The notes: generated by a model from the letters alone, not told the origin. Counted from the stretch's first letter, positions 40,099 to 54,700 are shown. The stretch is 64,000 nt of DNA from Plantago major (GCA_026545765.1 CM048841.1:69004217-69068216); one strand, 5' to 3'. Made by a program: numbers and translations.

Positions 40099-41352
40099 TG
40101 TTGGTCCAGATAACGACAAAGTAAAAGACTAGAGCGAGGGGGGGGGGGAGTTTGAATAGTCTTTTAAAACTTTTGTCGATAAACACAGTTTCTCAGATAT
40201 CTATTTAGATATCGATACTTAATTCGGAAGCGGAAGACTTTTACGTGATAAGTGCACGTGCTTTCGACAAGATGAGTGTAAGTACTTTGCAAGATAAGTA
40301 AAGCAAGTAATAAAGCTATGAAAGTAAATAACACAAGTCTTTTTATAGTGGTATACGAAGGTGGCGTAATCCTTGACTAATCCACTTGACCTTTCTCGGA
40401 CCTAGAATCCACTAAAGCGGATAAATGAGGTAACCTTACGGATATCTTCTCTTGATTCCTAAATACACTAGGTTCCCAACCAAGTGTTCCCCAGTTATTC
40501 CCGGCTTTCCACGGAAGTACTTCTGTACTCGAAACCTTTTGGTGTTCCTTAGTTTCCCCAAACTAAGTACTTCAAATGCTCGATAACCTTGGAGTTATTC
40601 CTTAGTTTCCCAAACTAAGTACTTCACACTCCACGCCGTTTAAGGTGTTGGTTAAGATAAATTGTCGGTGAGCTTCTTTAATAACTTGTTGATTATTGAG
40701 ATAGCTCTGTGAATCAATATACTTAATACACTTTGCAATGTATGGTATCTTGTTCTCTCTTGACCCAATCATAGTAAGTGTTCAAGAGAATGAAACTTCG
40801 AGGATATGAAATCTTAGTTCAACTCTTTCACAAATAACAATGCTCGTTAAGGATCGGACACTTAGAACTTTGGTGCTACTTAGAATCAAGAGCTTTGGTG
40901 CATGGAAAGCTTGAAGGTAAGTAGTATGCTTGAGAGAGCTTGTGAGAGTATTGATATAAGTTCAGTGATCTAAGGTGTGTTCTCAAGCAGTCTACGTGTT
41001 GATATTTATAGATGAATTTGAGTGCCGTTTGAATAGTATCCGTTAGGCTTAACTTAATTTCAAACTATTGATATCGAGTATAATCTTTATGTGAGTTTGT
41101 CTTCTTTTTGAAGCTACCGTTTTGTTGGACATTTAATCTGCGCATTTAATACTGTACTATACTTTGTCTGTAGTGCAATCGGAACAATGCATGCTTTACG
41201 AGGCTTTGCCGTCCTTTTCGAGAGATCATCCACTCGATATCACTTATTAAGAATATATTGTTTCCGGAAACATAATCTTTATCAGTATCGAGTTTGGATA
41301 TCATGGGCACTTTCCTCGTTTCAGAAACCTTTTAATTCTCAGATATCTCTTG
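40099..41352 (-). repeat. 3' LTR of element B, distal part
   Basis: The minus-strand end reads ...TTATCTGGACCAACA at 40099. Near 40137-40149 is a G run that interrupts the alignment with element A's LTR. Sequence 41348-41352 (TCTTG) is one half of the duplication made by element A. Confidence 0.88.
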
Positions 41353-42714
41353 TGTTAGGAATATCTGTTAGTATTTTGATCACTCATCACATGTTCTTAT
41401 CTTAGCCAGAAAGGTGATTAAGTACTCTTGGTTCACTTGAACATTGTAAAAGAGGAAATCCTGAGTATGATTAGTCTAGTAAATCTTGTATTAGGATTAT
41501 AGGTCTCGAGTGTAATTTTTATTTCAAGAAGACCATGAAGATCAATCTAGCAATGGATCTTTTACGAAGATTAGAAAATGAAGATTACCTGAGGTTTATG
41601 AAGACCAAAGGTTTAGTCTAACTTTCGGAAAGAATATGCCTTAATCCTTTCTTAAGTATATTAACTTACTTTGAAATATGATTACGGACATATAACATCA
41701 TGAGTATGGAGCATGCAACCAGCCGAGAAGGCTCATGTATCCGTTGAGACTAAAGGACAATGAAACGATTACTATGCATTAAATGCATGGCGAAATCATA
41801 GCGATCCTCTACGAAAAATGAGATAGTGACTTACGGTACATAGTTCAAGATATAGCGGATATAATTTGATAGAGAGGACAACGGATACAATTTAGCGCCT
41901 CTCAAATTTATCTATATATATCACACACTTAGATGCTTGAAGAACATACCTTAGAGCGCTCTATCTTGCAAACTTACCATCAAGCAAAGTATTCTCTCAA
42001 GCACTCTACTACCCTTTGAAAGCTTTACATTTGCTTGAAGAATCACTAGTAGTTCTAAGTTGTCACGAACCTTAACAAAGAGATTGTTATTAGTGAAAGA
42101 GTTGAACTATCGATACCACTACGAAGCTCATTCTCGAGCGGACACGATTACTTGGGTCGATAAAGAAGGCGCCATCCATTTGAACAAGTGTATTAAGTAG
42201 TCTCGTTCTGTTTGGCTCTCTGAAAACATAATGAAAATGTCTGAAGCTTCGACAAAACCTTATAACTTGACACCATCAGCGTGGAGTAGGAAGTACTTGA
42301 TTTGGGAAATCGGGAATAACTCGAGGTTATCTGAGTAGAGGAAGTACTTAGCTCTAGGAGGGGAATAACTCGAGGGAACATTTGGTTGGGAACCATTTGT
42401 TTAAGAATCTTAGAATAGGATTATTGTAAGGTGAACTCAATTATCTATTCTAGTGAATTCTAGGGTCGAGAAAGACCGAAGTGGATTAGTTGGAGGATTC
42501 ATACCTTGAGATACCATACTTGCATGTTATTTACCTTTACGTATTTACATTTGACCAAAGCACACACACGCTTATTGTTTACGCACTTACCTATCTTAAA
42601 GTCTTCGCTCTGAATTTAAGTATCGAAACCCCAGTTTCGAGAAGCTGTTTATCGATAAAAGTTTTAAAGACTATTCACCCCTAGTCTTTTATTTTGCCAT
42701 TATCTGGACCAACA
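41353..42714 (+). repeat. 5' LTR of element A (1362 bp)
   Basis: Starts TGTTAGGAATATCTG and ends GGACCAACA. A TATA box candidate TCTATATATATCACAC lies near 41918-41933. It differs from the 3' LTR by scattered substitutions and many small indels, often at CTG or CAG sites. Confidence 0.92.
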
Positions 42715-42716
42715 AG

Positions 42717-42729
42717 TGGTATCGAGGCG
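42717..42729 (+). other. Primer-binding site of element A
   Basis: TGGTATCGAGGCG starts two bases after the LTR. The Copia consensus is TGGTATCAGAGC (initiator Met tRNA). The difference CAG to CG is the same kind as elsewhere in this element. Confidence 0.85.
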
Positions 42730-42890
42730 GGGAGTTCACAAGCCTTACCTTGAACCTAGATCCCCAGATAGGTGAAGAAACTTTGTCCCTCTCTGAGGAC
42801 TATATAATTTAAGTGTTAAGTGTGCAGGTATGTCTCTGAGGTGTTAAGCCCGAAACCGAGAAAAAAACGAGAAATTAAAAAAACTACGAA

Positions 42891-45239
42891 ATGGAAGAAC
42901 AACATGATGCTCCATCTGAGGCCATTAGTGATGAGATGATATATGTCATCAATGAAGGGCCTATCAAAATCGAACAACTCAAACAAATTCTTGAGGTGTC
43001 GATGGAAGAAAAAACCTCGAACAAGGAAGATGGAAGCGAGGATATGGCGCTAGTGGCGGTGGTCATATTGCTCGTGGAAGCATTATGTATGAAGACAAAC
43101 GAGAGAGCTACGGACATCGAAGATGCGAAGAGACCTGATTGGATGGTCGAGCTCGTAATATAATTATCGAGATCAACACTGAGCACATACGATGTAAAGC
43201 TGGGGGTGCTAAAACGGCGAAAGTTGCCTGGCAACTGATTGAAGAAATCTGTGACGGAACTGAGAAAACCAAAGAAAACAAGTTCGAAGTTCTTAATTTG
43301 AAGTTCCAAAACTTCAAACAAGGCCCACTAAAACTCTGGAAGAACTTGATTTCAGATTTACTACTCTTATTAGTGATATGGCTGCACTTGGTGAAAGCGA
43401 TAGATACTCGGTCGAGAAAAGATTAAGACTATTGTCGAAGTCTCAATCCTGAGGAACACACTAAGTTCTTTTATTTCAATCAAGGGATGCGAAATATTAC
43501 TCGATGAGCTCTTCTCTCATCTTGCTACTATAGACTATGAGAAACTCGGATAGAACAAGCAATTTGAAAAGTTGCAAAGTGTTGCTCTAGTTTCTCGAGG
43601 TTCTTGAAAAGAAGGAAACGAATGCATCGAAGAAAATGCTCTTGCGATAAGACACATGAAGAAATTTGTGAGTCGAGATTGAGAGAAGAAAAGCTAAGGA
43701 AAAGTGAAAAAGCATCTTAGCCGAAACTATCATCGATCTGAGAACATCTGAATGAACAACTCTCTGAACACCCCATTCGGAAAGGTGTTAATCTTGAAAT
43801 AGGAAATGATATCTGCTTCTATTGTCAGCTGGTCACTTGAGAGATTGTCACCTTTCTTGAAGAAATTTCAAAAGAAATCAAAGGGCTTTACTGACTGAAG
43901 AAAGGAAGAAGATTCTAATTCAACTTGATGCTCTAGACATTGAGACAGATTATGAAGATGGAGATTCAGATGACTCAAACCTACCATCACCGAATTGTGT
44001 GGAATCACCCGATGTAATCGACTTGACCTTAAGAAGAATGAAATGTGTGGAGTTCTTTGGTCGGACATCTCAACATTGAAATATGTCTTGTGGATGATGA
44101 GGTAACTAACAATTCACAATTTCTGTACAATGAGAGTGATGATGGAATTGAGGATCTGGAGTTGGTCAAGAGTGAATTGGATCGTTATGAGAATGAATTT
44201 TTGGAAGCACAATCCAAAACCAGAATTCTAGAGGAAAGCAAAGAACTCTTGAAAAAGGGTTTACGAGCTAACGAGTGTCTGAGAACAAGAGCTGAAATAG
44301 CCTTTACGAAATCTCGGATATCGAGAATAAAATTCTCTAAACTAGCCTTGGATGAACTTAATAAGAAAATGATGAAGGCGCTACGAGAATGAAGAACTCA
44401 TAAAGAAAGAGCTATCCTTCAATCTTATGCAAAGGCTAGTGACACTCTCAACGAGGTTCAATCTCGAGAGATCCCTACGAGAAAGGTGGACTTGGACTTG
44501 ATGAACAATCGAGTAATTCATCTCCTCGAAGAAGAGTGATGAAAGGTTGACCTTCGTAAAAGTCAAGAATGGTTCTTCAACCACCTATAGCATTGGTCGA
44601 GGAAAGCTAGGGTAGTTGACAAAGAAAAGGAGTATTGACCTTTGAAAGAACAACAAGTTCACAAGAAACTTGTGGATAAGGTTTACGAAAAGACAACCCT
44701 CGACATGCAACCATCCACATTGCTACATTACTAGGAAAGGAAGAATTGTTGGAATAGGCAAATTCTCTCTTTACCATTTATGAAAATAAAGATGGTGCGA
44801 AACTAATAAAACTTCGAAGAGCGCATTGAGAAAGCGAAGGTGTTGAAATGGCATTGGCTATCGTGCTATTGGAAAATTTCTTATGCAACAATATAAGGAA
44901 GGACAAGAACAATGGCACAAGGCGATATTGCGTAGCAATAGCGAAGTGGAAGAAATCTCAAGCCTTTGAAAAAGCTGAATGCGAGCTAGCGGAACACGGC
45001 GAAAAAGGCTAAGTTTTTGAAAAGCAATCCGAAACCGAGGTCGAAAGCACCAAAAGGAACACTAGAAACACCACGAAGGAAAATTGAGATCAAAATGCGA
45101 TTTTATTGCATCTCCTTGATCAAGTTAGACAAAAACAAACTCCCGAAATTCACTAAAATGTGGATTCCCCTGGAAGAATGTTTAGTCTAAATGGTTCTAT
45201 CTCTTAAGCGAACCTAACTCCTATTTCTGTTTTGCTGAG
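42891..45239 (+). pseudogene. Gag remnant of element A
   Basis: The ATG at 42891 opens 90 codons (MEEQHDAPSEAISDEM...). In the next frame a UBN2/retrotransposon-gag block follows (KTAKVAWQLIEEICDG, ENKFEVLNLKFQNFKQG, 43212-43322), then TTLISDMAALGE (near 43365). A zinc knuckle is visible across a frame break at about 43813-43855 (CFYC, then H and C). After that come charged, coiled-coil-rich pieces (44045-44392, many Glu, Lys, Leu) and poorly open sequence to about 45240. Gag would form the particle that packages the RNA. More than ten frame changes are present. Confidence 0.78.
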
Positions 45240-48200
45240 CGCCTCTTGGACTAAGGCTCGATGGCTATTTGATAGTGGATCACGGAAAGCACATGACGGA
45301 GACAAAGTAAATCTGGTCGACTACAAAGCTTGCAACAATGGACGGACATGATTTCTTTGGAGGAGAATTAAATCCCTCTCGGGATTTGACAGCGTCAAAT
45401 TAGGATCATTAACAATCAGCGGCGTATTACATGTTAAGGGTTTGAAATATAATCTATTTAGCATGAGCAGGTTTGAAGAGGGAGTTCTTGTGAAATTCAA
45501 AGCAAAGTATTGCAAACTTATTAATGATGAGTCAAGCGGGCGGTCTTGGTTGCTTTCGGCGGAAGAAATCTTTATGTTGCCGATTGGGCATCATACGCCA
45601 TTGAAGAATGTCTCATGGTGAGTCAATCGGGTCACCTGAAGAAAACCTTGGTTATGGCACAAAGAATGAGTCACTTGAATTTCAAAACTACGAACAAACT
45701 TTCGAAGAAAGAGTTAGTGGTTGGCCTTCCCAAAACATCTTCGGGAAGGATGGTATACATTACACTTTGTCGGATGGAAACAATCAAAATCTCTTTCAAG
45801 TCAAAACCGACACTCTAGTGTTAGACCACTGCAACTATTACACATGGATCTTTTGAATCATACGTAACTAGTTATGCGGGGAAAGAAGTATAGTCTTGTT
45901 GTTGTAGATGACTTCTCAAGATTCCTTTGGGTTGTCTTTGAAGCACAAATCGTCGATGCAAGGGTGGAGATACCAAACTTCTGAATAAGCTGAAGTCATG
46001 AAAAATGACAAGGTATCTGCAATCGAGCAGACCATGGTCTTGAGTTTGTCAACCAGTACATAAAGGAATTTTGTACCAACAAAGGTATACAACACCAACT
46101 TTCCTCTGTAAGACCACCACAACAAAATGGTGTTGCAGAAAGGAAAAATAGAACACTTAAAGAAGCAGCAAGGACAATGCTAGCTGACACTAAGATAAGT
46201 GAAGTTTATTGGGTTGAAGCTGTAAACACAGCATACTACACTCAGAACAGATGTTTGATAAACAAACACCATGACAAGACCCCTTATGAACTCTTGGTTG
46301 GTAGACCCCCTAACATCAAACATCTAAAAGTGTTTGGTTGTAGATGTTTTGTTCTTAACAATGGAAAAGAGTATCTAAGAACATTTCAACCAAAGGCAGA
46401 TGAAGGTGTGTTTCTTGGTTATTCTATGAATAGCAAAGCATACAGAGTTTACAACAAAAGAACAAAGATGATTGAAGAATCAGTTCATGTTGTATTCTAT
46501 GAAGGAAGCAAGAAAACACCCCTTGCTGATGAACTCTCAGAAAGGTTCAAGGAATTAATGATAAAGGATTCTGAAGAAGAACCCTCAGAAAGGGAAAACA
46601 TCATTGTGGAAAGAGAGGATGACTCTGAAGAAAAGCATGAAATGCCTAGTAACAGGATGATTCTCGGACATGATGAAGAATTTCCTATGAGAATTCGAAA
46701 TGAAAGCGAAGATGTTCATCGAGAGCTAACTCGAAATGACCTCTCCGGTGAGACATGTCGAAAGCTCTCACTGAGCAAGTGTCGGACATTCACCGCCTAC
46801 GAGGTGAAAATGTCACGAATCTTGAAGAAGTATCAAGTCATAATCATAGTGATTCACATTTAAATCACAAAGATGTTGACCCTACTAGCCCTAAACCCAT
46901 GATGAGATGGATCAAGGATCATCATGCAAAAGATGTGATTGGACCAATCAATCAAGGTGTTAGGACTAGGAGAGCAATAGCTGAAAATGCTAATTCTCTC
47001 TTTGGATGTTTTATCTCAAACATTGAACCAAAAACTATAGAAGAAGCATTAAGAGACCAAGTGGATCTACGCAATGCAAGAAGAGTTGGATCGATTTGAA
47101 AGAAACAAAGTGAAACTAGTTCCATTTGTAGAAGGAATATACGTGATTGGAACTAAGTGGGTTTCGAAACAAGATGAATGAATCTGGTGAAATAACGAGA
47201 AACAAGCAAGGTTGGTTGCGAGGATTCACCAGGTGAAGGTTTAGATTTTGTTGAGTCATATGCGGTTGCAGTTGGATGCAATAAGACTCTTCGGCCTTCT
47301 TGACTCATAAAGATTTTAAAGTTTATCGGATGGATGTCAAAAGTGCATTCTTGAATGGTGAACTTCTTTGAGGAAGTCTATGTTGAGCAACCACACGGTT
47401 TTGAAGTTTCCTCGAAAGTAGAATGGTCTATAAGCTCTGAAGCTCTTCTGGTGAAGCAGGCTCGAGAGCATGGTATGACACTTTGGCCAAATACCTACGC
47501 AAAGTGGTTTCAAGAAAGGTGAAGTTGATAAAACTTTATTTACTTTAAATCATGATGGAAACTACTCTTAGTTCAAGTATATGTTGATGACATCATATTG
47601 GATCTAAGGACAAACAACTTTGTGATGACTTTGCAAATCTCATGAAAAGTAAATTTGAGATGAGCATGATGGGAGAATTGAACTATTTCCTAGGATTGCA
47701 AGTCAAGCGACTCAATGATGGAATATTCATTAGTCAGACAAAGTATGCAAAAGATATGCTCACAAAGTTCAATCTTAAGCCTTACGAAAGAATGCTAAGA
47801 TACCTATGAGCATAGGAACCAAGATGACCTATCTTGAATCGGATAAGAGTGTTGATGAACACAAGTATAGGAAATTGATAGGTTCACTACTTTACCTTCT
47901 TTAAGCGGACACGATATTCAATATGTGGTTGGAGTGTGTGCTAGATTTCAAACAAATCGATGCAATCACACTACAACATTTCTATGAAAATATTAAGGTA
48001 TGTGAAAATGCGATAGATGTAGGTTTGTGGTATCCTAAAGAAAGTGGATTGAGTTTGGTGGTTACTCGGATCTTTGATTATCTTTGGATCAATGCTTGAT
48101 AGAAAAAGTACCTCGGGAACTTGTGGTTTACGAACTAGACTTATCTCATGGTTTAGCAAGAAACAAAACTCAATTGCAACTTCTACCACAGAGGCTGAAT

Positions 48201-48516
48201 ATATTGCTGCTTGTTGTTGTGCAACACAAATTCTATGGATTCAACAACAACTCGAGACTATGGACTCGATGAAGAAAACTCCCATTTTACGTGATAACAC
48301 AAGTGCTATTGCAATCACGAACCCCAAGTTCCATGCGAACAAAGCACATTGATGTTAGACACCACTTCGCCGAGACCATGTTGAGAAAGCGATATAGAGA
48401 TACTCAAGATTGGTACAGAAGACCAACTTGCAGATATCTTCACTAAGCCCTTACAAGAAAGCCGGTTCTTGACCTTAAGACATAATATTGGATTAATGGA
48501 GTTGCCTAAGGACTGA
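45240..48516 (+). pseudogene. Pol remnant of element A (protease, integrase, RT, RNase H)
   Basis: Copia order. The protease active-site triplet LFDSGS is at 45268-45285. The gag-pre-integrase region follows (VKLGSLTISGVLHVKGLKYN, 45394-45452). The integrase region includes LVVVDDFSRF near 45897. An intact stretch 46177-46640 contains KTPYELLVGRPPNIKHLKVF. RT: KVYRMDVKSAFLNGEL near 47324 and the catalytic YVDDI at 47579-47593. RNase H: KSTSGTCG near 48098, then STTEAEYIAACC, DNTSAIAI, EDQLADIFTKPLQ and the end LMELPKD with stop 48514-48516. Frameshifts are dense except in 46100-46660. Confidence 0.88.
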
Positions 48517-49420
48517 AAAATTGTTAGAATCTCTAAAATTTGAATAAGTGAGTAGGCCTCGAGCAGGGTTCTCGAGAAAGCCAGATTGATAAGAAGTGAT
48601 GCAAAGGTTTTCTAAGTAGCAACACTCGTAAAGGAAAAACATTTGGAGCAGGTATCCGAGAAAGGCAAAGGTTGATGCGCACTTAATAAGTAAATAAAAC
48701 TAGAAATTACTTACTAAGAGTGGGTCAAATACATTCAAACAATGAAGCTTGACACTTGAATTGAGCTATCTAGTCATAAAGAGAAATGGACACACGAAGC
48801 CCAAAAGGTATAAGTTAGAAAGTCAAACTTGTGCAATGTCTTGTATTTTTTTACCATTTCATGATAAACAATATATAGACAAGGACATGACACTCGAATG
48901 ATAAGCTCAAGCGATTAAGTGTTCCTACTCTTTACTAAGTGACCTGATGAATCTAGCATATTAAAATCCATCAAAATCGGCACATTACCATTTGTTGATT
49001 GATATCATTACAAGATATTCAATATAAGCCCTTGATGAATAAGCGTTTGATCTCAGCGGTTGAGATTAAAACAAAGCAAGTAATGTCTGTTGAGAAATGA
49101 GACATGGCCCTCGCATTTAATGAAGTACAAAGGGCGTACCACGCCTATGCTGAGATCTGACACACATTCATATTGACTATATGTATGTTGTATCTATGAA
49201 CATTTATACGCTATATATATAGGATTTAGGCAAAAGACAAACACTTTTACCAATTCCGAAATTTCAAACTTGCATCAAAACAACAAAATCTCTCAAGATT
49301 TATGCAAAACCCCTCTGCAAAACTCAACTTCTTGTGCTTAGTCTTCTGAAAAGATAGACTAATCTCGTTTAATTGTGCAATATTCATCTGAAAACACTCA
49401 CTCAAAACTCTATATAAGAG
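48517..49420 (+). other. Spacer between pol and the extra frame of element A
   Basis: About 900 bp without an open frame on the plus strand. It contains the conserved internal TATA box at 49212-49221 and a second TATATAAGAG directly before the ATG at 49421. Confidence 0.75.
49212..49221 (+). promoter_or_regulatory. Internal TATA box upstream of the extra frame, element A
   Basis: GCTATATATATAGGATTT is followed by AGGCAAAAGA. The same block is present in element B at 62443-62454 (minus strand). It lies 200 bases before the ATG of the extra frame. It suggests an internal promoter for a shorter mRNA, which is inferred and not shown. Confidence 0.5.
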
Positions 49421-52400
49421 ATGGCACCGAAAATGACCACGAAGAACCACAAGGCAACATCCTCTGCTCTTCTTTGAAAGCAAGGAGGAAAGGAAATTAA
49501 GGTGTTGAATAAGCATATACAGGAAAGTTACCCCATCGATTTGGAACCACAACCACAAAATGAATTGGGGAGCTTTTCTAGTAAAGAGATATGTACCGGT
49601 GATTATACCTTCAAGACGAAAGAAGCGTATTGGGAATCTTTGAAGAATTCCCATATCTACAACTTCTATCTGCTGCGCAGTGGACTATCCACCTTTGGAT
49701 GTCTTGGAGTTCTATAAAACTCCAAAATCTTCACAAAAGTTGTGAATGATGAAGAAGAAAAATACATGGTTTGAAGTCGAGGACAAGAAATTATTCTAGG
49801 CGCAAGACTTTACGCAAGATATTCGATTGAAAAATCGAGGAACATTTGAAACAACAACATCAAGGGCCTTCCATGATTGGCGTCAAAGAGCTATTTGAAG
49901 CAATCCGGTTAGAAAATGCAAAGGTTGCCGGAGACTTTGTTACGAAGGCCATGAACTAGTCATCTCGAAGCTGGAGTACTTTAGCTCTTATTACAGTCCG
50001 TTGCTTTGATGGCGATAAAGGAGAGTAGACCGGATAAGCATGGAGAGATGGATGATGATGCATCTTGAACAAGAAGCATGAAGGCGAAACCCACTTCAAT
50101 TGGGGGAAGTATGCCTTGACAAATTCCTTGGACATATTGAGAATTTGAGCCCAAAATCATCAATGGCCTTCTTGAGCCAAAAGCGATATACTTTGGTCTC
50201 GAATCTGTTACATTGCAAACAATGGGAATCACTCTCGGAGAGGTAGAAATCGATCCCAACTCCCTTTTCGGAGACCGCTTTTCAAGAAAAGGAGAAACTT
50301 CTTCTTGAGCGCACTTTCGGAAAGCGAAGAAGAAAAGCACGCAAGGTGAGGAGGTCTCGAGCAAGCTCAAGCTAAACCTCCGGTTGCCCGAGAAAGAGGA
50401 CTTCATAGCAAAGAGCCTCGAAGCCCTAAGCATCTGAGATGCAACCTACGGAGACAAGATCTCGGAAGATGTTGGGCCTTCGGAAAGCAACTCAGAATGC
50501 CCAAGAGTCTGAACGAGAATGCTCGAACTCTCCGGAGATGATAGAAATATCATAGATGGAGTGCACTGACACAGAATAGTGATTACGAGGATGATGAAGT
50601 ACTTGCAAAAGTACTCGAAAAGATTCAAGTATGAGACTCGTGGAGGAGCATCAAGCTCGACTCTTGAGAAAACAAGAGCCCCTACGCGGAGGAAGAAGAA
50701 GGCTGGTGAGGAAGATAGAATGATGGAAGATGTTGCCATTGCTTCCACATTAACAATGCCGACTTAATATTCTTTGAAGAAAACCTGTTCTTGAGCAGGT
50801 TCCTCAACTACGAGAGAGCTCAACTCTGAAAGGGATCAAGCGAAGGAGACTACGAATGATCTGCGGAGGAGAACAATAATGAGCACGAGAGGCGTGGAAT
50901 CACCACAAGTCAAGAGATCAATGATCGGCTAACTCTATTAGGGTAACAAAGATAGTTTGTATCTAACATATCGACATAATTGCATGTTAACTTGTTACTC
51001 ATAAAATGTATTTATTACAGCCGACTTGGAGACACACTTTAGGGGAAGAAAACATCCACCCCTTGAATCAGAAGAGGTTCCTCAACCTCGAACATCAAGA
51101 AGAGCACATCCAGGTAGTAAAGTTATCTCTGAACAAGAAATAACTAACTAAAATGCTCTTATCTTATGTTCTAATATTCTTAATGTCTCTTCTTAGGCTC
51201 AATGAGGAAGTAGTGGTGGTGGAACCAACACCCCAAAACCTAAATTCGAGGTGAAAAGCCTTGAGGAAGTATTCTTGAGCTTTACTGCTTTGAGAAGGTA
51301 AGTAATCGGTAATAGTCTTCTTCAAAGAATGCTACGGAAAACCCACTACTAAAATCTCTTATGTTTGTTCTTACAGGCTCGGTCGGAAGAACAATTGGAA
51401 GGAAAAATGTGGTCTTATCTCCTCGAAAAACTAAAGCTATTTGAACAAGCGATGTCTGCTGAAAAAGATGCGGAAATCCCCAAGGTTTTAGGAACATACT
51501 CTTGAGCTTCCTCACTTGGGTGTTCTAAGCGAAGAAGAAAGGTTGATGAGGTTGGACTTCTCCTCACAACAAAATTGTCTGAGGCCTCTGTGCCCGAAAA
51601 GCGAAATTACAGGATAATGAGCTAGTGTTTCTACGGTATGCTCGAAAGCCTATTTTAAACTAGATACTAACTCAGTAGTTTGAGCAAAACTAACTTGAAC
51701 ACTTTCTTCGAGCTCAAAGTCTAGTGCAGTTGATTTACTCGAGGCTTTCGAAGCACACTTTAAAGAAACATCTCAAGTGCTTGACGATGGCGAGAAACTT
51801 CGAAAGGTGACCTTTGAAGTAGCGAGTAATTGGCGTCGAGAAAGAAGCAATTTCCCTAAATTTGGAAGATTATATCCATGCATTGTTCCCAGCGAGTCCA
51901 CTCATTTGCCACTCGATGCATGAAGACTTCATTCATGAAGTAGCACAAAGACTTATAGCGATTTCAAGTCTGCGGATGCTCAAACCAGGCGGATGGTTAC
52001 CCATCTGCCTTGCCACAAGCTCACTACTTATCTTCTTGAACAAGAAGAAGTTAATGGGAGGATGATTACATTCCCAAATGTGATCAACTTTGGTTTCGAA
52101 GATGATGAGGAGATGGGCGAAAATGATTATCAAGAACCTCCCTCGAGCATCGAACGAAGAAAGAACAAGAATGATGATGATGATGATCAGAATGATGATC
52201 CCCAACCTGGACAAGGCGGGATTCAGAAAGCTAGAAAATAAAGTGGAGAAAAGGCTACTCCCTCAAGTGCTCAGAAAGCTCCATCATCATCACCTCCCAA
52301 GTCTCATCAAGATACTGACAAAATTTGAACACAATGATGCCATAGAAGAAATTTCAGCTGCTGAGTTTAGAATTGAACAACTCAGTAAAGTATTGGAAGA

Positions 52401-54410
52401 AGATAAGAGAATCAGCATTGAGACTCAAGCTCTTGTTGATGAAAAGGAAGCCAAAATCAAGAAGCTCGAAGAAGCTAATGCAAAAGAATTGGCACTCCTA
52501 TAAGAGCAAAGAAATATGAAAAATGCCATTGTTGTCACAGCTGCTGAGATATATTCCATGGATGACAATGATGACGAAGAGCATGATGCTGAGACTGCAT
52601 CAGAAAGACCTTCTACATCTTCTCAGAAAGGCTGACACTTGATGGAAAGCAGAAGAAGTTTGTCAATCTGCAAACAATCCAAGAAAAAGATTATGCTAGT
52701 GATGCTGAAACCCACAACTTGATTACTCATGAAGAAGATGAGAGACTTGTCACTCAGCACAAAGACCCTACTTGCTCCTCATATATTCTACGCACCAAGT
52801 AGTTCAAAGTGAAGAGCACCGTGCAAGGCAGTGTCTTTTAGAACTCGGAAAGACACTAGTTGCCCAGAACGAAGTGCTAAAATCCGTCCGGAAGAGATGA
52901 AGCCATTGGCTGCTTTACTCAGCGGAACCTTGAGCATAGCTCTCTCGAGAAAGACCTACGGTTGGTGGGGATGAGGATTGTAACAATGCTAATCTGACAT
53001 TGAATGAAGCCATCCATAACATTACGCAAGCGATGCCATCCTAAGGCGCTTGAAGAGCTCGACACAAAGGAGCGAGGTGGTTAGAGCGGAACAAAAGTGA
53101 AGAAGGAACTTCAAGAATTGGTCGAGTGCACAACAATCTCCAAAAAACTTTGAAACTCTCTCGAAGCTATCATGGGCGATCATTCATGACTAAGGGGAAG
53201 AAGAGATGCCTCGGAAAGGCGGGAAGAAAAAACAATCAAATCCTCCTCCTCAAGTCGACTTGTCATTAAGGACACCTTTGGAGACACCACTTTGAAGAAG
53301 TTGTTCCGGATCAACTGCCGGAAAGGTGAGAAGTATAGTCACTAGGGAATCAAGTCCCTTAGAATCTCGAGAGAAGAAGACTTACGAAGAAGAAGAAAAG
53401 GAAGAAGGAGAAGTAATAGGTCGAAAAGCTGCAAGTCTCCAATTTTGGACTTCAATGATGATGAGGATGATTACGATGAACATCCACTTCACAAGAAAAG
53501 AGAAGCAACTACTTCACAACCTCCTCTGCGTGAAAGCCCTTAGCGACAGAACTCATACAACACCAAGTCTATACTGAACATCCACAGCCATTGAGGCGGG
53601 AAGAAAGGGTTAGAGGATCTCTGACGAAGGCCGCAACGAAAAGCGAAGGATTTCGGTTTGGCGAGTAAACAATGAAACACATCAAGAAAGGCGGTGATGC
53701 CCACATTGAGTATATGAAGACTAGTAATGAAGAATCTTCATATAGGTGCATTACGAACAAGAGAGGTATTGGATTACGGAACTACAACATCTACTTGTCA
53801 ATGATAAGTTTCAACTCCATCCTCAACGGATCCTAAAATGGAGAGAAGGCAAGCCGAATTGCTAAAAACGAGCACCTTCATGCAGCTAAACTTTGAAGTA
53901 GAAAAGAGGAATGAAGCGAGAAGATGGATCTTTCTTTTGCACATCCTTACCCAAAACGATGATGTACACAAGGTAAGAAAAGCGGATGGTAGCTACTGGG
54001 AAGAACAAACTAGGTGTTTCAACCTATGAGTCATTCTATATGACATTGGATGAATACCTAGATGATATACACTATCTGGAAGAAATATCTGAGTATTTCA
54101 ACCTATCTCATGCAAGTAGACCATGCTTGGAGTGCAGGAAAGTACTTATGGGTCAAACATTTTACGGAAGAATCACAAGCTTGGCAAGAGTTACCATGAA
54201 ATATGTGACTTATCCGAGAAAACGAGGCTCTCTGTCGGAAGGATTCTTATGACTATGTCGAAGAATGCGAGAAAAGTGGATGATCATGTTAGCGATCGAG
54301 AAAGGTCTTTGAAGAACTTGAGGTATCTAAACCCAAGTTGCGTTTTTAAAGACTTGAAGACTAGTAACATTAGAATACTCTCTTGGAGCTTGGACTCTCC
54401 TTTGTTCTAA
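49421..54410 (+). pseudogene. Extra reading frame of element A (env-like position)
   Basis: Located after pol, where SIRE elements carry an additional frame. The ATG at 49421 starts MAPKMTTKNHKATSSALL, the same start as in element B (MAPKRSTTQKSQ). The frame is broken many times, but homologous blocks can be followed: EQEEVNGRMITFPNVINFGF with an Asp/Glu-rich run (52032-52190), a helical Lys/Glu/Gln segment (52339-52500, ISAAEFRIEQLSKVLEE), and the end near RYLNPSCVFKDLK (54321-54359). It has acidic, Pro/Ser-rich and coiled-coil character. No convincing membrane anchor is seen in element A, so calling it an envelope protein is not justified from sequence. Confidence 0.7.
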
Positions 54411-54700
54411 TTTACTTAGTATGTTTTATTACTTTTGTAATCTTCTTGATTGTTTCTAAAATTCTCTATATGTAAAGTTGCATCTCTTTAGTAAAGCGTA
54501 CCTATCGAAGATCATACTCTAGGATACATTTTAATAGATGACAACTTATCGACAAGATCACTTCTTGTGATTTGGTTAATGTTTACTACTGCACTTAATT
54601 AAACTAAAATTGAATATCATTTGAAATGATTAAGTGGTGGATTGTTTTCTCTTCGGGATTACAATTTTGTAATAGGACTTGAAAGATAGTCATGGATGGT

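Noticed and set aside
49421..54410. Considered as independent host gene between retrotransposons
   Set aside because: It lies between pol and the 3' LTR of element A and has a homologue in the same place in element B.
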